Assembly: GCA_031291445.1 (NCBI GenBank) | Contig: JARLJA010000163.1 | Span: forward strand, 1-50,266 | DNA length: 50,266 nt | Origin: Xanthobacteraceae bacterium | GTDB lineage: Bacteria > Pseudomonadota > Alphaproteobacteria > Rhizobiales > Xanthobacteraceae | Direction: 5' to 3' | Notes under the pieces: model-generated | The model's database searches: none | Told to the model about the DNA's origin: nothing | Seen by the model: the letters and a program-made list of their open reading frames with translations, nothing else | Part shown: in pieces, positions 1 through 8,506 of the stretch | Layout of the letters: every line of letters begins with the position of its first letter | How positions within the stretch are numbered: the first letter of the stretch is position 1 | Translations under genes and position numbers: made by a program

Positions 1-141
1 CAGCGCGGGCTGTCGCAGGAGGAGGCGGTGGCGCTGGTGGTCAACGGCTTCGTCAAGGACGTGCTGCAGCAGCTGCCGATGGAGTTCGCCGTCGAGGCGC
101 AGAAGCTGATTTCGATCTCGCTGGAAGGCAGCGTCGGATAG
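1..141 (+). CDS. sufB: SufB, Fe-S cluster scaffold subunit (3' end only)
   Basis: The last 46 codons of an open frame enter from the left edge and stop at TAG 139-141. The residues (QEEAVALVVNGF, then FAVEAQKLISISLEGSVG) match the conserved C-terminus of SufB, the scaffold of the SufBC2D complex on which Fe-S clusters are built. SufC follows about 100 bases later and SufD after that, which is the standard order. The rest of the gene and any upstream regulator lie outside the window. Confidence rests on the C-terminal motif plus operon context. Confidence 0.9.
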   Translation, partial: QRGLSQEEAVALVVNGFVKDVLQQLPMEFAVEAQKLISISLEGSVG

Positions 142-243
142 AATGGCCGCGCTTTCGCTCACATCCAACCGTCAGGGTCGAGGCGCCGGGCCCCAGGGCC
201 GGCCGTGCGCCGCCCGGACCAGACATTCCGGAAAGGGACGTTG

Positions 244-999
244 ATGGCATTGCTCGAAGTGAAGGATCTCCACGTCCGGGTCGAGGAGCGGGAAATCCTG
301 CATGGCCTGACTCTGACCGTGAACAAGGGCGAGGTGCACGCGATCATGGGGCCGAACGGCTCCGGAAAATCGACGCTGAGCCACGTCATCGCCGGCAAGC
401 CCGGCTACCAGGTGACGGACGGGGAAATCCTGTTCAAGGGCGAGGATCTGCTCGCCATGGCGCCGGACGAGCGCGCCGCCAAGGGCGTGTTCCTGGCGTT
501 CCAGTATCCGGTCGAGATCCCCGGCGTTGCCACCATGACCTTCCTGCGCACCGCGCTCAACGCCCAGCGCAAGGCGCGCGGCGAAAGCGAGCTGTCGACG
601 CCGGATTTCCTCAAGAAGGTGCGCGAGGTGGCGGCGCGCCTCAGCATTCCTCAGGACATGCTGCGGCGCGGCGTCAATGTCGGGTTCTCCGGCGGCGAGA
701 AGAAGCGCAACGAGGTGCTGCAGATGGCGCTGTTCGAGCCCAGTCTCTGCATTCTCGACGAGATGGATTCCGGGCTCGATATCGATGCGCTGCGGGTCGC
801 AGCCGACGGCGTCAACGCGCTGCGGTCCCCGGAGCGTGCCATGGTGGTGATCACGCACTACCAGCGCCTGCTGGACTATATCGTCCCCGACGTCGTCCAC
901 GTGATGTCGAAGGGGCGCGTGGTCAAGAGCGGCGGCAAGGACCTTGCCCTCGAGCTCGAGGCGTCGGGCTACGCCCAGTTCGAAGACGCAGCCGCGTGA
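244..999 (+). CDS. sufC: SufC, Fe-S assembly ATPase
   Basis: Encodes 251 residues, the usual SufC length. It is an ABC-type ATPase that drives conformational change in the SufBC2D scaffold; it is cytosolic and not a transporter. Walker A GPNGSGKST lies at residues 36-44, the signature FSGGEKKR at about 148-155, and Walker B with catalytic Glu (ILDEMDSGLD) at about 170-179. SGGEKKRNE is typical of SufC rather than of transport ATPases. An ATG at 205 is in frame, but 244 is preferred because GGAAAGGGA lies just upstream and family members begin MALLEVKDL. The stop overlaps the possible GTG start of sufD at 996. Confidence 0.97.
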   Translation: MALLEVKDLHVRVEEREILHGLTLTVNKGEVHAIMGPNGSGKSTLSHVIAGKPGYQVTDGEILFKGEDLLAMAPDERAAKGVFLAFQYPVEIPGVATMTFLRTALNAQRKARGESELSTPDFLKKVREVAARLSIPQDMLRRGVNVGFSGGEKKRNEVLQMALFEPSLCILDEMDSGLDIDALRVAADGVNALRSPERAMVVITHYQRLLDYIVPDVVHVMSKGRVVKSGGKDLALELEASGYAQFEDAAA

Positions 1000-1010
1000 C
1001 GGAGCAGGCG

Positions 1011-2336
1011 ATGAATGTTGCGCTGAAGACATCGCAACCCGGCCCGGCGCCCGACCGCCTGTTTGCGGTGGCGCGCGACCGGCTGCCCGGCGCCGGGCCG
1101 GTGGCGCAGGCACGGGCGCGCGCGTTCGAGGCGTTCGCGCAGCAGGGGTTGCCGAACCGCCGCATCGAGCAGTGGAAATATACCGATCTGCGGGCCAAGC
1201 TGGGCGAGGTCGCGCCGCTGGCGCCGCCGCCTGGCGACACGGCGCTCGCCGGCGCGGCTGCGGCGGTGAAGAAACTGGCGGCCAGCAGCGGCGCGCTGAC
1301 ATTCGTGCTGGTCGACGGGGTCTATGCCGCGTCGCTGTCCGCCAACGCCACGACGGTGCCGGGCGTGCGCGTGCGGTCGCTGCGCGAGTTTCTCGACGAT
1401 CCGGCCGAGGCGGCGCGGGCCGAGGTGCTGACGAGCGGAGCCGGCGAGGCGATGGAATCGCTCAACGCGGCGATGGCGACGGATGGTCTCGTGATCGAAG
1501 TTGCCGCCGGCGCCGCGCTCACCTCCGCCATTCGTCTCGTTCACGTGGCGACGCGCAGCGCGGCCTCGGCCTTCACCCGCTCGGTCGTCACCGTCGGTCG
1601 TGGCGCGCAGGCGACGGTGGTTGAACAGTTCGTCGCCGCGCCCGGCGCGGCGGGCTATCAGAGCCACGATGCGCTGGTGGTGCGTCTGGCCGAGGACGCG
1701 CGGTTGCAGCACGTTCGGCTGATGGAGGAGGCGCTCGACGCCGCCAATATCAGCCACGCCTATTTCACGCTGGATGCGAGAGCCAGGCTCAACTCCTTCA
1801 ACCTCACCCGCGGTGCGGGTCTGAGCCGCTACCAGGGCGTCGTGACCTTGGCCGGAGAGGGCGGCGAGCTCGCGACCAATGGCGTCAATCTTCTCGGCGG
1901 CCAGCGCCATGGCGACACCACGCTGCTGGTCGACCATCAGGCCCCGGGCTGCGTCAGCCGCGAAGCCTTCCGCTCGGTGCTGGACCAGCAGGGACATTCG
2001 GTGTTCCAGGGGCGCATCGTGGTGCGCCCCGGCGCGCAGCAGACCGACGGCAAGATGATGACCCGGGCCCTGCTGCTGTCGGACGAAGCCGAAATCGACA
2101 ACAAGCCGGAGCTCGAGATCTTCGCCGACGACGTCAGCTGCGGCCACGGCGCCACCGCCGGCGCGCTCGACCAGACCCTGCTGTTCTATCTGATGGCGCG
2201 AGGCCTGCCCGAAGTGGATGCGCAGGCCATGCTGATCGAGGCCTTTGTCGGTGAGGCGATCGAGACCATCGCCGACGACGCCTGGCGCGAGGTGGCGTTC
2301 GACGCCGCCCGGCGCTGGCTGTCAGCGCGGGATTGA
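1011..2336 (+). CDS. sufD: SufD, Fe-S cluster assembly protein
   Basis: A 441-residue SufD, partner of SufB in the SufBC2D complex and thought to help iron acquisition. It has the SufB/D family shape: a variable N-terminal helical part with RRIEQWKYTDLR near residue 50, then a beta-helix core with ending motifs such as HGATAGALD and YLMARGL. The ATG at 1011 is chosen because GGAG lies 6 bases upstream; a GTG at 996 overlapping the sufC stop is the alternative and would add five residues. The gene is translationally close to sufC, and its stop is 3 bases before the sufS start, consistent with one transcript. Confidence 0.95.
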   Translation: MNVALKTSQPGPAPDRLFAVARDRLPGAGPVAQARARAFEAFAQQGLPNRRIEQWKYTDLRAKLGEVAPLAPPPGDTALAGAAAAVKKLAASSGALTFVLVDGVYAASLSANATTVPGVRVRSLREFLDDPAEAARAEVLTSGAGEAMESLNAAMATDGLVIEVAAGAALTSAIRLVHVATRSAASAFTRSVVTVGRGAQATVVEQFVAAPGAAGYQSHDALVVRLAEDARLQHVRLMEEALDAANISHAYFTLDARARLNSFNLTRGAGLSRYQGVVTLAGEGGELATNGVNLLGGQRHGDTTLLVDHQAPGCVSREAFRSVLDQQGHSVFQGRIVVRPGAQQTDGKMMTRALLLSDEAEIDNKPELEIFADDVSCGHGATAGALDQTLLFYLMARGLPEVDAQAMLIEAFVGEAIETIADDAWREVAFDAARRWLSARD

Positions 2337-2339
2337 GCC

Positions 2340-3581
2340 ATGCATCCAGCGGTTGCCAATGGATCATACGACGTCGAGCGGATCCGGGCGGATTTCCCGG
2401 CACTGGCCATGCGGGTCTATGGCAAGCCGCTGGTCTATCTCGACAATGCGGCGTCGGCCCAGAAGCCCCAGGCGGTGCTCGACCGCATGACGAAGGCCTA
2501 TACGTCCGAATACGCCAACGTCCATCGCGGGCTGCACTACCTCGCCAATGCCGCCACCGAGGGCTACGAGGGCGGCCGCGAGCGGGTCGCGCGTTTCCTC
2601 AACGCCCGCCGCAACGAAGAGATCATCTTCACGCGCAACGCCACCGAGGCGATCAACCTGGCGGCGGCGTCGTGGGGCGGGCCGAATATCGGCGCCGGCG
2701 ACGAGATCGTGCTGTCGATCATGGAGCACCACTCCAACATCGTGCCGTGGCATTTCCTGCGGGAGCGCCAGGGGGCGGTGATCAAGTGGGCGCCGGTCGA
2801 CGACGACGGCAACTTCCTGATCGACGAGTTCGAGAAGCTGTTGTCGCCGAAGACCAGGCTGGTCGCCATCACCCACATGTCGAACATGCTGGGCACCGTC
2901 GTGCCGGTGAAGGAGGTCATCGGCCTCGCCCACGCCCGCGGCATTCCGGTGCTGGTCGACGGCAGCCAGGCGGCGGTCCATTTCGCCGTCGACGTGCAGG
3001 ATCTCGACTGCGACTTCTACGTCTTCACCGGACACAAGCTCTACGGGCCGACCGGGATCGGCGTGCTCTACGGCAAGCACGACCTGCTCGCGGCGATGCG
3101 CCCCTACAACGGCGGCGGCGAGATGATTCGCGAGGTGACGCGCGACTGGGTGACCTACGGCGAGCCGCCGCACCGCTTCGAGGCCGGAACGCCGCCGATC
3201 GTCGAGGCGATCGGGCTCGGGGCCGCCATCGACTACGTCAATTCGATCGGCAAGGAGCGGATCGCGGCCCACGAGCGGGATCTGACGCGATACGCCCACG
3301 AGCGGCTCGGCGAGATCAACTCGCTGCGCATCATCGGTAACGCCCGCCAGAAGGGCGGCGTGGTGTCGTTCGAGATGAAGGGCGCCCACGCCCACGACAT
3401 CGCCACCATCATCGACCGCTCGGGCGTCGCGGTGCGCGCGGGAACCCACTGCGTGATGCCGCTTCTGGAGCGATTCCAGGTTACGGCGACCTGCCGGGCC
3501 TCGTTCGCGATGTACAATACGCGCGACGAAATCGACCATCTGGTCGGCGCGCTGATCAAGGCACAGGACATGTTTGCATGA
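2340..3581 (+). CDS. sufS: SufS, group II cysteine desulfurase
   Basis: A 413-residue PLP enzyme that removes sulfur from L-cysteine to give alanine and an enzyme persulfide for cluster assembly. The PLP lysine is Lys233 in the motif FTGHKLYGPTGIG, and the active-site cysteine is Cys371 in RAGTHCVMPLL. The short active-site loop and the RAGxHC context mark the SufS/CsdA class rather than IscS. N-terminal YLDNAASAQKPQ is also diagnostic. No sufE lies in the visible part, so the sulfur acceptor must be encoded elsewhere. The stop overlaps the next start as ATGA. Confidence 0.97.
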   Translation: MHPAVANGSYDVERIRADFPALAMRVYGKPLVYLDNAASAQKPQAVLDRMTKAYTSEYANVHRGLHYLANAATEGYEGGRERVARFLNARRNEEIIFTRNATEAINLAAASWGGPNIGAGDEIVLSIMEHHSNIVPWHFLRERQGAVIKWAPVDDDGNFLIDEFEKLLSPKTRLVAITHMSNMLGTVVPVKEVIGLAHARGIPVLVDGSQAAVHFAVDVQDLDCDFYVFTGHKLYGPTGIGVLYGKHDLLAAMRPYNGGGEMIREVTRDWVTYGEPPHRFEAGTPPIVEAIGLGAAIDYVNSIGKERIAAHERDLTRYAHERLGEINSLRIIGNARQKGGVVSFEMKGAHAHDIATIIDRSGVAVRAGTHCVMPLLERFQVTATCRASFAMYNTRDEIDHLVGALIKAQDMFA

Positions 3582-3976
3582 GCGGACAGGATCAGGCTGA
3601 AGCCACGGCGCCGGCGTCCTCGGAAACGCCGAACAAGGTCGACACGCGGTCCGCGCTGCCGTCGGAGGAGACCGAGCGGCTCGGCAGTGACATCGTGGCC
3701 GCGCTCAAGACCGTCTACGATCCGGAGATTCCCGCTGACATCTACGAACTCGGGCTGATCTACAAGGTCGACATCAAGGACGACCGGGGCGTCGATGTCG
3801 AGATGACGCTGACGACTCCCAATTGTCCGGCCGCGGCCGAGCTGCCCACCATGGTCGAGAACGCGGTGGCGAGCGTCGCCGGCGTCGGCCCGGTCACGGT
3901 CACCATCGTCTGGCAGCCGCCGTGGACGCCGGAGCGGATGTCCGACGAGGCCCGGCTGGTGCTGAATATGTGGTGA
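3578..3976 (+). CDS. sufT: SufT, MIP18/DUF59-family Fe-S assembly factor
   Basis: A 132-residue protein whose C-terminal 95 residues form a DUF59 (MIP18-like) domain, with TVYDPEIPADIYELGLIY at about residues 46-63, the cysteine-bearing LTTPNCPAA, and the ending VWQPPWTPERMSDEAR. The first 35 residues are polar and probably disordered. Family members inside SUF operons are named SufT and assist maturation of Fe-S enzymes under high demand. Its ATG overlaps the sufS stop, which supports translational coupling. The biochemical role is inferred from the family and the operon. Confidence 0.92.
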   Translation: MSGQDQAEATAPASSETPNKVDTRSALPSEETERLGSDIVAALKTVYDPEIPADIYELGLIYKVDIKDDRGVDVEMTLTTPNCPAAAELPTMVENAVASVAGVGPVTVTIVWQPPWTPERMSDEARLVLNMW

Positions 3977-4153
3977 AGCGTGCCAATGCGCGGGTCCTTG
4001 GCGACTGGCTCGTTCGGACGCGCGTGCAGCGGCAAGGATCTTGCTTTGATCTTTAAATCAGGAATTTCGTTGCTATCTTGATGCAAGGCGCTTGCATTCG
4101 CATTTGGGCCGCCGGCCCGGGTGAAATGCCAGAAGACAAGAGAGAACCGAGAA

Positions 4154-4525
4154 ATGGCCAGTGTTCGTCCTCGCCCGAAGGTCATGCGGCTGACCGAGGC
4201 TGCAGCTGAACGGGTCCGCGAGCTGTCCGCACGAGCCGATTCAGAGATCGTGGGACTGCGGGTCGGCGTCAAGAATGGCGGCTGTGCCGGCATGGCCTAT
4301 ACGGTTGAGTACGCTCACGATATCCGCCCCAACGACGAGGTGGTGGAGGATCGCGGGGTAAAGATCCTGGTCGACCCCAAGGCGATCCTGTTCCTGCTCG
4401 GCACAGAGATGGACTTCAAGGTCGACAGGATGTCGGCCCAGTTCGTCTTCAACAATCCCAACCAGACCGGCGCCTGCGGTTGTGGCGAATCGGTCCAGCT
4501 GACCCCGGCCAAATCTCCCGCGTAG
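4154..4525 (+). CDS. sufA: SufA/IscA-type Fe-S carrier
   Basis: A 123-residue A-type carrier that passes Fe-S clusters to apo-proteins. The three conserved cysteines are present: one in VKNGGCAGMAY and two in the C-terminal GACGCGES. The ATG at 4154 is preferred over 4121 because MASVRPRPKV is the normal family start and a purine-rich GAGAACCGAGAA precedes it. A 177-base gap separates it from sufT and contains AT-rich sequence near 4050-4085, so it may have an additional promoter, but I see no convincing operator for an iron regulator. Confidence 0.94.
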   Translation: MASVRPRPKVMRLTEAAAERVRELSARADSEIVGLRVGVKNGGCAGMAYTVEYAHDIRPNDEVVEDRGVKILVDPKAILFLLGTEMDFKVDRMSAQFVFNNPNQTGACGCGESVQLTPAKSPA

Positions 4526-4653
4526 CTCTCCCGGTCGGGATCGCCCAAGTCTTGCCGGGCGACGCCGCAGCGGCAATTGTAGGCGTCGCAGGCGTCAAGG
4601 GGCGGCAGCGAACGCTCTGGCGTAGGCGCGACAGAACGGACGGGCTGTGTCGC

Positions 4654-5109
4654 ATGGACCGCGACTTTCTCATCGAGCTGTTTTCGGCGTTCGGTCCTGT
4701 CAGCCTGCGCCGGATGTTTTCCGGCTACGGGATCTCGGTCGACGGGGTCACCTTCGCGCTGGTGCTGCGCGGTGCGATCTTCCTCAAGGTCGACGATCAG
4801 TCCGTGCCGCGCTTCGAGGCCGAGGGTGTCGGGCCGTTCCAGTACGAGTCCCGCTCGTGCGGCAGAACGGTCACGGTGGCGTCGTACTGGCAGATGCCCG
4901 ACCGTCTCTACGATGACCCCGAGGAGCTGGCGGAATGGGCGCGGTTGGCACTGGGCGCCGCCGAACGCGGCGCCGTGGCCAAGCGGGCGCGCGCCAAGCC
5001 ACGCAAGCGCGCGGTCGCCAAGGCGTCGCGATCGATGCCGGTGCCATCGAAGCCCAAGTCGACGACGGCAAAGGCCGCCAAGAAAGCCAAGCGCGGCGGC
5101 AAACGGTAG
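4654..5109 (+). CDS. TfoX N-terminal-domain protein with basic tail
   Basis: A 151-residue protein. Residues 1-100 form a TfoX N-terminal domain (FGPVSLRRMFSGYGIS, then FALVLRGAIFLKVDD, then SYWQMPDRLYDDPEEL). The last 45 residues are almost entirely Lys, Arg, Ala, Ser and Pro, resembling a histone H1-like tail, which suggests nucleic-acid binding. The TfoX C-terminal domain of competence regulators is absent. ATG 4654 is chosen because the domain begins a few residues later. A role in competence is not supported by the sequence. It sits on the same strand as sufA, 128 bases downstream. Confidence 0.82.
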   Translation: MDRDFLIELFSAFGPVSLRRMFSGYGISVDGVTFALVLRGAIFLKVDDQSVPRFEAEGVGPFQYESRSCGRTVTVASYWQMPDRLYDDPEELAEWARLALGAAERGAVAKRARAKPRKRAVAKASRSMPVPSKPKSTTAKAAKKAKRGGKR

Positions 5110-5134
5110 GTGGCGGGACTTCGGCGCGGCGCGG

Positions 5135-6202
5135 TCAGGCGACCTGGATATGGTCGGTCGGGGTGTACTCGGGATCGGCTTCGCAGACCACGCGGTTGCG
5201 GCCGTTGCGCTTGGCCGCGTAGAGGCAGGCATCGGCGCGCTCGATCAGCGAGTCGGTGTCGTCGCCATGCTGCAGCATCGACACGCCGACCGAAATGGTG
5301 ACGCGGCCGAGAATTTCCCCGGTCGACTTCTTCTTGAGTTCCTTGGACATCACGGCGCGGCGAATGTGATCGGCGACCGTGAGTGCCTGGCGCAGCGCGG
5401 TGTTGGGCAGCACCACGGCGAATTCCTCGCCGCCATAGCGGGCGGTGATGTCCTGGCCCTTGATCGTCGCCTTCAGCGACATCGCCACCAGACGCAGCAC
5501 CTGATCGCCGGTGAGGTGGCCGTAGTTGTCGTTGAACGATTTGAAGTGGTCGATGTCGAACATCAGGAGCGACAGCGGCTCGCCGTTCTTCATCGCGTTC
5601 CTGACCGCGTCCTCGATGGCGCGGTCGAAATACTTGCGGTTGCCGAGGCCGGTCAGCGGATCGGTCAGGGTCTCGGCGCGGATGGCTTCCAGGCTCTGCT
5701 GGAGGTTGGCGACCTCCTGCTTGGAATTGACCAGGCGGCTTTCCAGGATCTTGTTGTTTTCCCGCATGTCGCGGGTGGATTGCACCAGCGCGTTCACCAC
5801 CGCCAGCACGCTGTCGCGGTCGCGGGCGGCAACGAGATCGGCGGTTGCGCCGTCGAGGCTCCTGCCGAATTGGGTGGTCATCCCAAGGGCGTCGGTGATG
5901 AGATTCATCACCTCGTCGATCTCGTTGATGACGCGCGCGCCGACCTTGTCGATGCGGTCGGTGGTGCGAAGCTGAGAGAGGTAGGTTTCGTAGATCTGGT
6001 CGAGATCCGCCTCGGTCAGCTTGCCGTGGCGGGCGAGGGTCTCGTTGACGATCTTGTTGAGGGCGGCGTTGTAACCGGTGGCGTAGACGTACCAGACCTC
6101 ATAGTTCCGGGGCACGGCGGACTGCCGCAGCGACCTGATCTGACCCAAGGCGACCTCGGCAAACGCCAAGGTGCGCTGATGTTCGTCCAGCAACCCAATC
6201 AC
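5135..6202 (-). CDS. GGDEF diguanylate cyclase with novel-looking N-terminal half
   Basis: A 355-residue protein. The C-terminal GGDEF domain (about residues 175-340) has the intact active site GGEEF at 257-261 and LTDPLTGLGNRKYFD at 179-193, so it should make cyclic di-GMP from two GTP. The product-inhibition site (RxxD five residues before GGEEF) is KGQD at 248-251, so its arginine is replaced by lysine. The first 170 residues are helical without transmembrane segments or a sensor domain I recognise, and end in a likely coiled coil (140-175). The start is GTG at 6202 with GGGGAAG upstream. It converges on the TfoX-like gene. Confidence 0.92.
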   Translation of the reverse strand: MIGLLDEHQRTLAFAEVALGQIRSLRQSAVPRNYEVWYVYATGYNAALNKIVNETLARHGKLTEADLDQIYETYLSQLRTTDRIDKVGARVINEIDEVMNLITDALGMTTQFGRSLDGATADLVAARDRDSVLAVVNALVQSTRDMRENNKILESRLVNSKQEVANLQQSLEAIRAETLTDPLTGLGNRKYFDRAIEDAVRNAMKNGEPLSLLMFDIDHFKSFNDNYGHLTGDQVLRLVAMSLKATIKGQDITARYGGEEFAVVLPNTALRQALTVADHIRRAVMSKELKKKSTGEILGRVTISVGVSMLQHGDDTDSLIERADACLYAAKRNGRNRVVCEADPEYTPTDHIQVA

Positions 6203-6335
6203 GATGGCTTCCCCGAGGCCAGGCCGTGCCGCCCGTCATAGTATCCCGCAACCGCCAGCATCGCTCAAACAATGCCAGCGACACTACGGCAGGAGAGTGA
6301 ATGCGCGGTAAATGCCGCCCTTATGCCGAGCAGAC

Positions 6336-7784
6336 TTAGACGCGCGCGCGTATCGGTCGCAACAGGAAAGCGGGCAGGTGGGAGTGGTCGGCGGGTTCGG
6401 ACTGGTGATCACGGGCCGTGGCCGGGGCCGCGGGGCGCCCGATCGAAGGCGGTGGGCTCGCCGCCGGGCGGGAGCCGGTCTTGCCGTCTCCGCGCGGCTT
6501 GGCGGGCCCGTCGCCGCGCGGTTTGGCGGGCGCCGGATGGCGAGCGGGTTCGGCGTGCTCCCCGTGCGACGGGGAGCGGGCGCGCCGTCCGCCGCGGCGG
6601 CCGGGGCGTTCGCTGTCGGCGCGCTCACTGGTGCTCTGGCGGGGTTCGGACGCTGCCGGCAGGTCGGTTGCGGCGCGCGGGATGGTCTGGCCGATCAGCT
6701 TCTCGATCGCGGTGATCGACTTCTCGTCAGCCGGGGTGACGATGGAGATCGCGGTGCCGGCGCGGCCGGCGCGGCCGGTCCGGCCGATGCGGTGAACGTA
6801 GTCGTCGGCATGGTGGGGGACGTCAAAATTGAAGACGTGGCTGACTTCCGGAATGTCGAGGCCGCGCGCCGCGACGTCGGAAGCCACCAGCAGCGGCATC
6901 TCGCCCTTGCGGAACTGATCGAGGGCGGCGGTGCGGGCGGACTGCTCCATGTCGCCGTGCAGTGCGACGGCGCTGAACCCGTGTTTCTGGAGCGAGCGAT
7001 GCAGCAGCGCGACTTCACGCTTGCGGTTGCAGAAGATGATGGCGTTCTGCAGGTCCTTCGCCGTGCGGATCAGGTGCCGCAGCACCTCGCGCTTGTCATG
7101 CGGCTCGCGTCCGCTGGTGACCAGCGACTGGGTCACCGTCACGGCGGTCGACGCCGGCTTCGACACCTCGACGCGCACCGGGTTGTGCAGGAAGGTCTCG
7201 GTAATGCGCCGGATCTCGGTCGGCATGGTGGCCGTGAAGAACAGCGTCTGGCGGGTGAAGGGGACCAGCTTGCAGATGCGCTCGATGTCGGGAATGAAAC
7301 CCATGTCGAGCATCCGGTCGGCCTCGTCGATGACCAGCAGCTCGACCCCGGTCAGCAGCAGCTTGCCGCGTTCGGAATGGTCCAGCAGCCGGCCCGGCGT
7401 GGCGATCAGGACGTCGACGCCGCGCATCAGCTTGGTGTCCTGGTCGTCGAAGGATACGCCGCCGATGATCAGTGCCACGTTCAGCTTCTGCCCGGCGCCG
7501 TACTTGTCGAAGTTTTCCTTGACCTGGGCCGCCAGCTCGCGCGTCGGCTCGAGAATGAGGGTGCGCGGCATCCGTGCCCGCGCGCGGCCCTTCTCCAGCA
7601 TCGTCAGCATGGGCAGGACGAAGGCGGCGGTCTTGCCGGTGCCGGTCTGGGCGATGCCGAGAACGTCTCGCCGCGCCAGAACGTGGGGTATGGCCTGGGC
7701 CTGAATGGGGGTAGGGATGGTATAGCCGGCATTCGCTACTGCGGCGACAACCTTGTCAGATAGTCCGAGATTGGAAAAAGACAT
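6336..7784 (-). CDS. RhlE-type DEAD-box RNA helicase
   Basis: A 482-residue ATP-dependent RNA helicase. Motifs in order: Q-motif region TPIQAQAIP, motif I AQTGTGKT, Ia PTRELA, Ib TPGR, II DEAD, III as TAT (FFTATMP), then in the second RecA-like domain ARGLDIPEV and HRIGRTGRAG. The last 100 residues are a low-complexity tail rich in Pro, Arg, Gly and Ser with KPRGDG repeats, typical of RhlE paralogues and probably RNA-binding. Roles in the family include ribosome assembly and mRNA turnover; which applies here is not visible. Confidence 0.95.
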   Translation of the reverse strand: MSFSNLGLSDKVVAAVANAGYTIPTPIQAQAIPHVLARRDVLGIAQTGTGKTAAFVLPMLTMLEKGRARARMPRTLILEPTRELAAQVKENFDKYGAGQKLNVALIIGGVSFDDQDTKLMRGVDVLIATPGRLLDHSERGKLLLTGVELLVIDEADRMLDMGFIPDIERICKLVPFTRQTLFFTATMPTEIRRITETFLHNPVRVEVSKPASTAVTVTQSLVTSGREPHDKREVLRHLIRTAKDLQNAIIFCNRKREVALLHRSLQKHGFSAVALHGDMEQSARTAALDQFRKGEMPLLVASDVAARGLDIPEVSHVFNFDVPHHADDYVHRIGRTGRAGRAGTAISIVTPADEKSITAIEKLIGQTIPRAATDLPAASEPRQSTSERADSERPGRRGGRRARSPSHGEHAEPARHPAPAKPRGDGPAKPRGDGKTGSRPAASPPPSIGRPAAPATARDHQSEPADHSHLPAFLLRPIRARV

Positions 7785-8159
7785 TGAGCCTCGAGTCGAA
7801 ACCGCCGTTCGGATCCTCGGGAAATGCTGTCGCGCTCAGCCCCGGAACGGCACGCTCTTAAAGCCACGGGGAGTGCAACTTACGCAGACAGGCGGCTATT
7901 CGGGAGATCGCTCTTCGACTCCGGCCGCGCGTCGGGAACATAGGGGCGAATTGGCCAAAGTCAATGCGCGCCGTGTGACAAACCGCAAAAACCTTAATGA
8001 TTTAGGCCGAAAACCGAGAACTGGAGGCTGAATGCTGCCGCCGCCGCTCCGGATTTGCCCGACACAGCGCCTGCCTGCTGTCGTTCGCCGCCGTCGGAAC
8101 CGGGCCCTGCCACGGACCGTGGGGCGGCGAAGCCTCGTGGCCTCGTGGCCTGCGCACCC
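7785..8159. other. Intergenic region upstream of helicase gene
   Basis: About 375 bases between the helicase start and the next small reverse gene. Short open frames here have no ribosome binding site or recognisable residues. AT-rich sequence near 7975-8010 is a possible promoter for the helicase leader. I see no RNA gene or repeat. Confidence 0.5.
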
Positions 8160-8366
8160 CTAAAGCTGGCGCAGACGCGAGACGCCGATCAGCACGCCGC
8201 CGATGATTGCCAGCCCGGCGCCGTAGTAAGCCCATTCCGGCTGCCCGATCATGAAGCTGGATGCCGGATAACGGAGCAGACCGCTGCCCTGGCCGATCCA
8301 GATCAGGCCGATGAGCAGGGCGAGGCAACCGAGGACACCCAGAAATCGACGTAACAGCATTGCCAT
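8160..8366 (-). CDS. Small two-helix membrane protein
   Basis: A 68-residue protein with an N-terminal basic stretch (LLRRF) and two hydrophobic segments, about residues 8-25 and 44-62, so probably an inner-membrane protein with both ends on the same side. The motif YPASSFMIGQPEWAYYGAG joins the helices. I do not recognise a characterised family. ATG 8366 or the ATG at 8360 could start translation; neither has a strong ribosome binding site. It stands alone between parE and the helicase gene. Confidence 0.65.
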   Translation of the reverse strand: MAMLLRRFLGVLGCLALLIGLIWIGQGSGLLRYPASSFMIGQPEWAYYGAGLAIIGGVLIGVSRLRQL

Positions 8367-8506
8367 TCTTTTCAATCAGCAGCCCACGCGACGGGGCATC
8401 GTATCAATCATGGTATCAACAATGCTTGTATTGCCCGTTAACGTGCAATCCGGAAGCCAAGTCCCAAATGGATGAAGCAGCTGCGCTGAAGATCCCGGCA
8501 GCGGGA

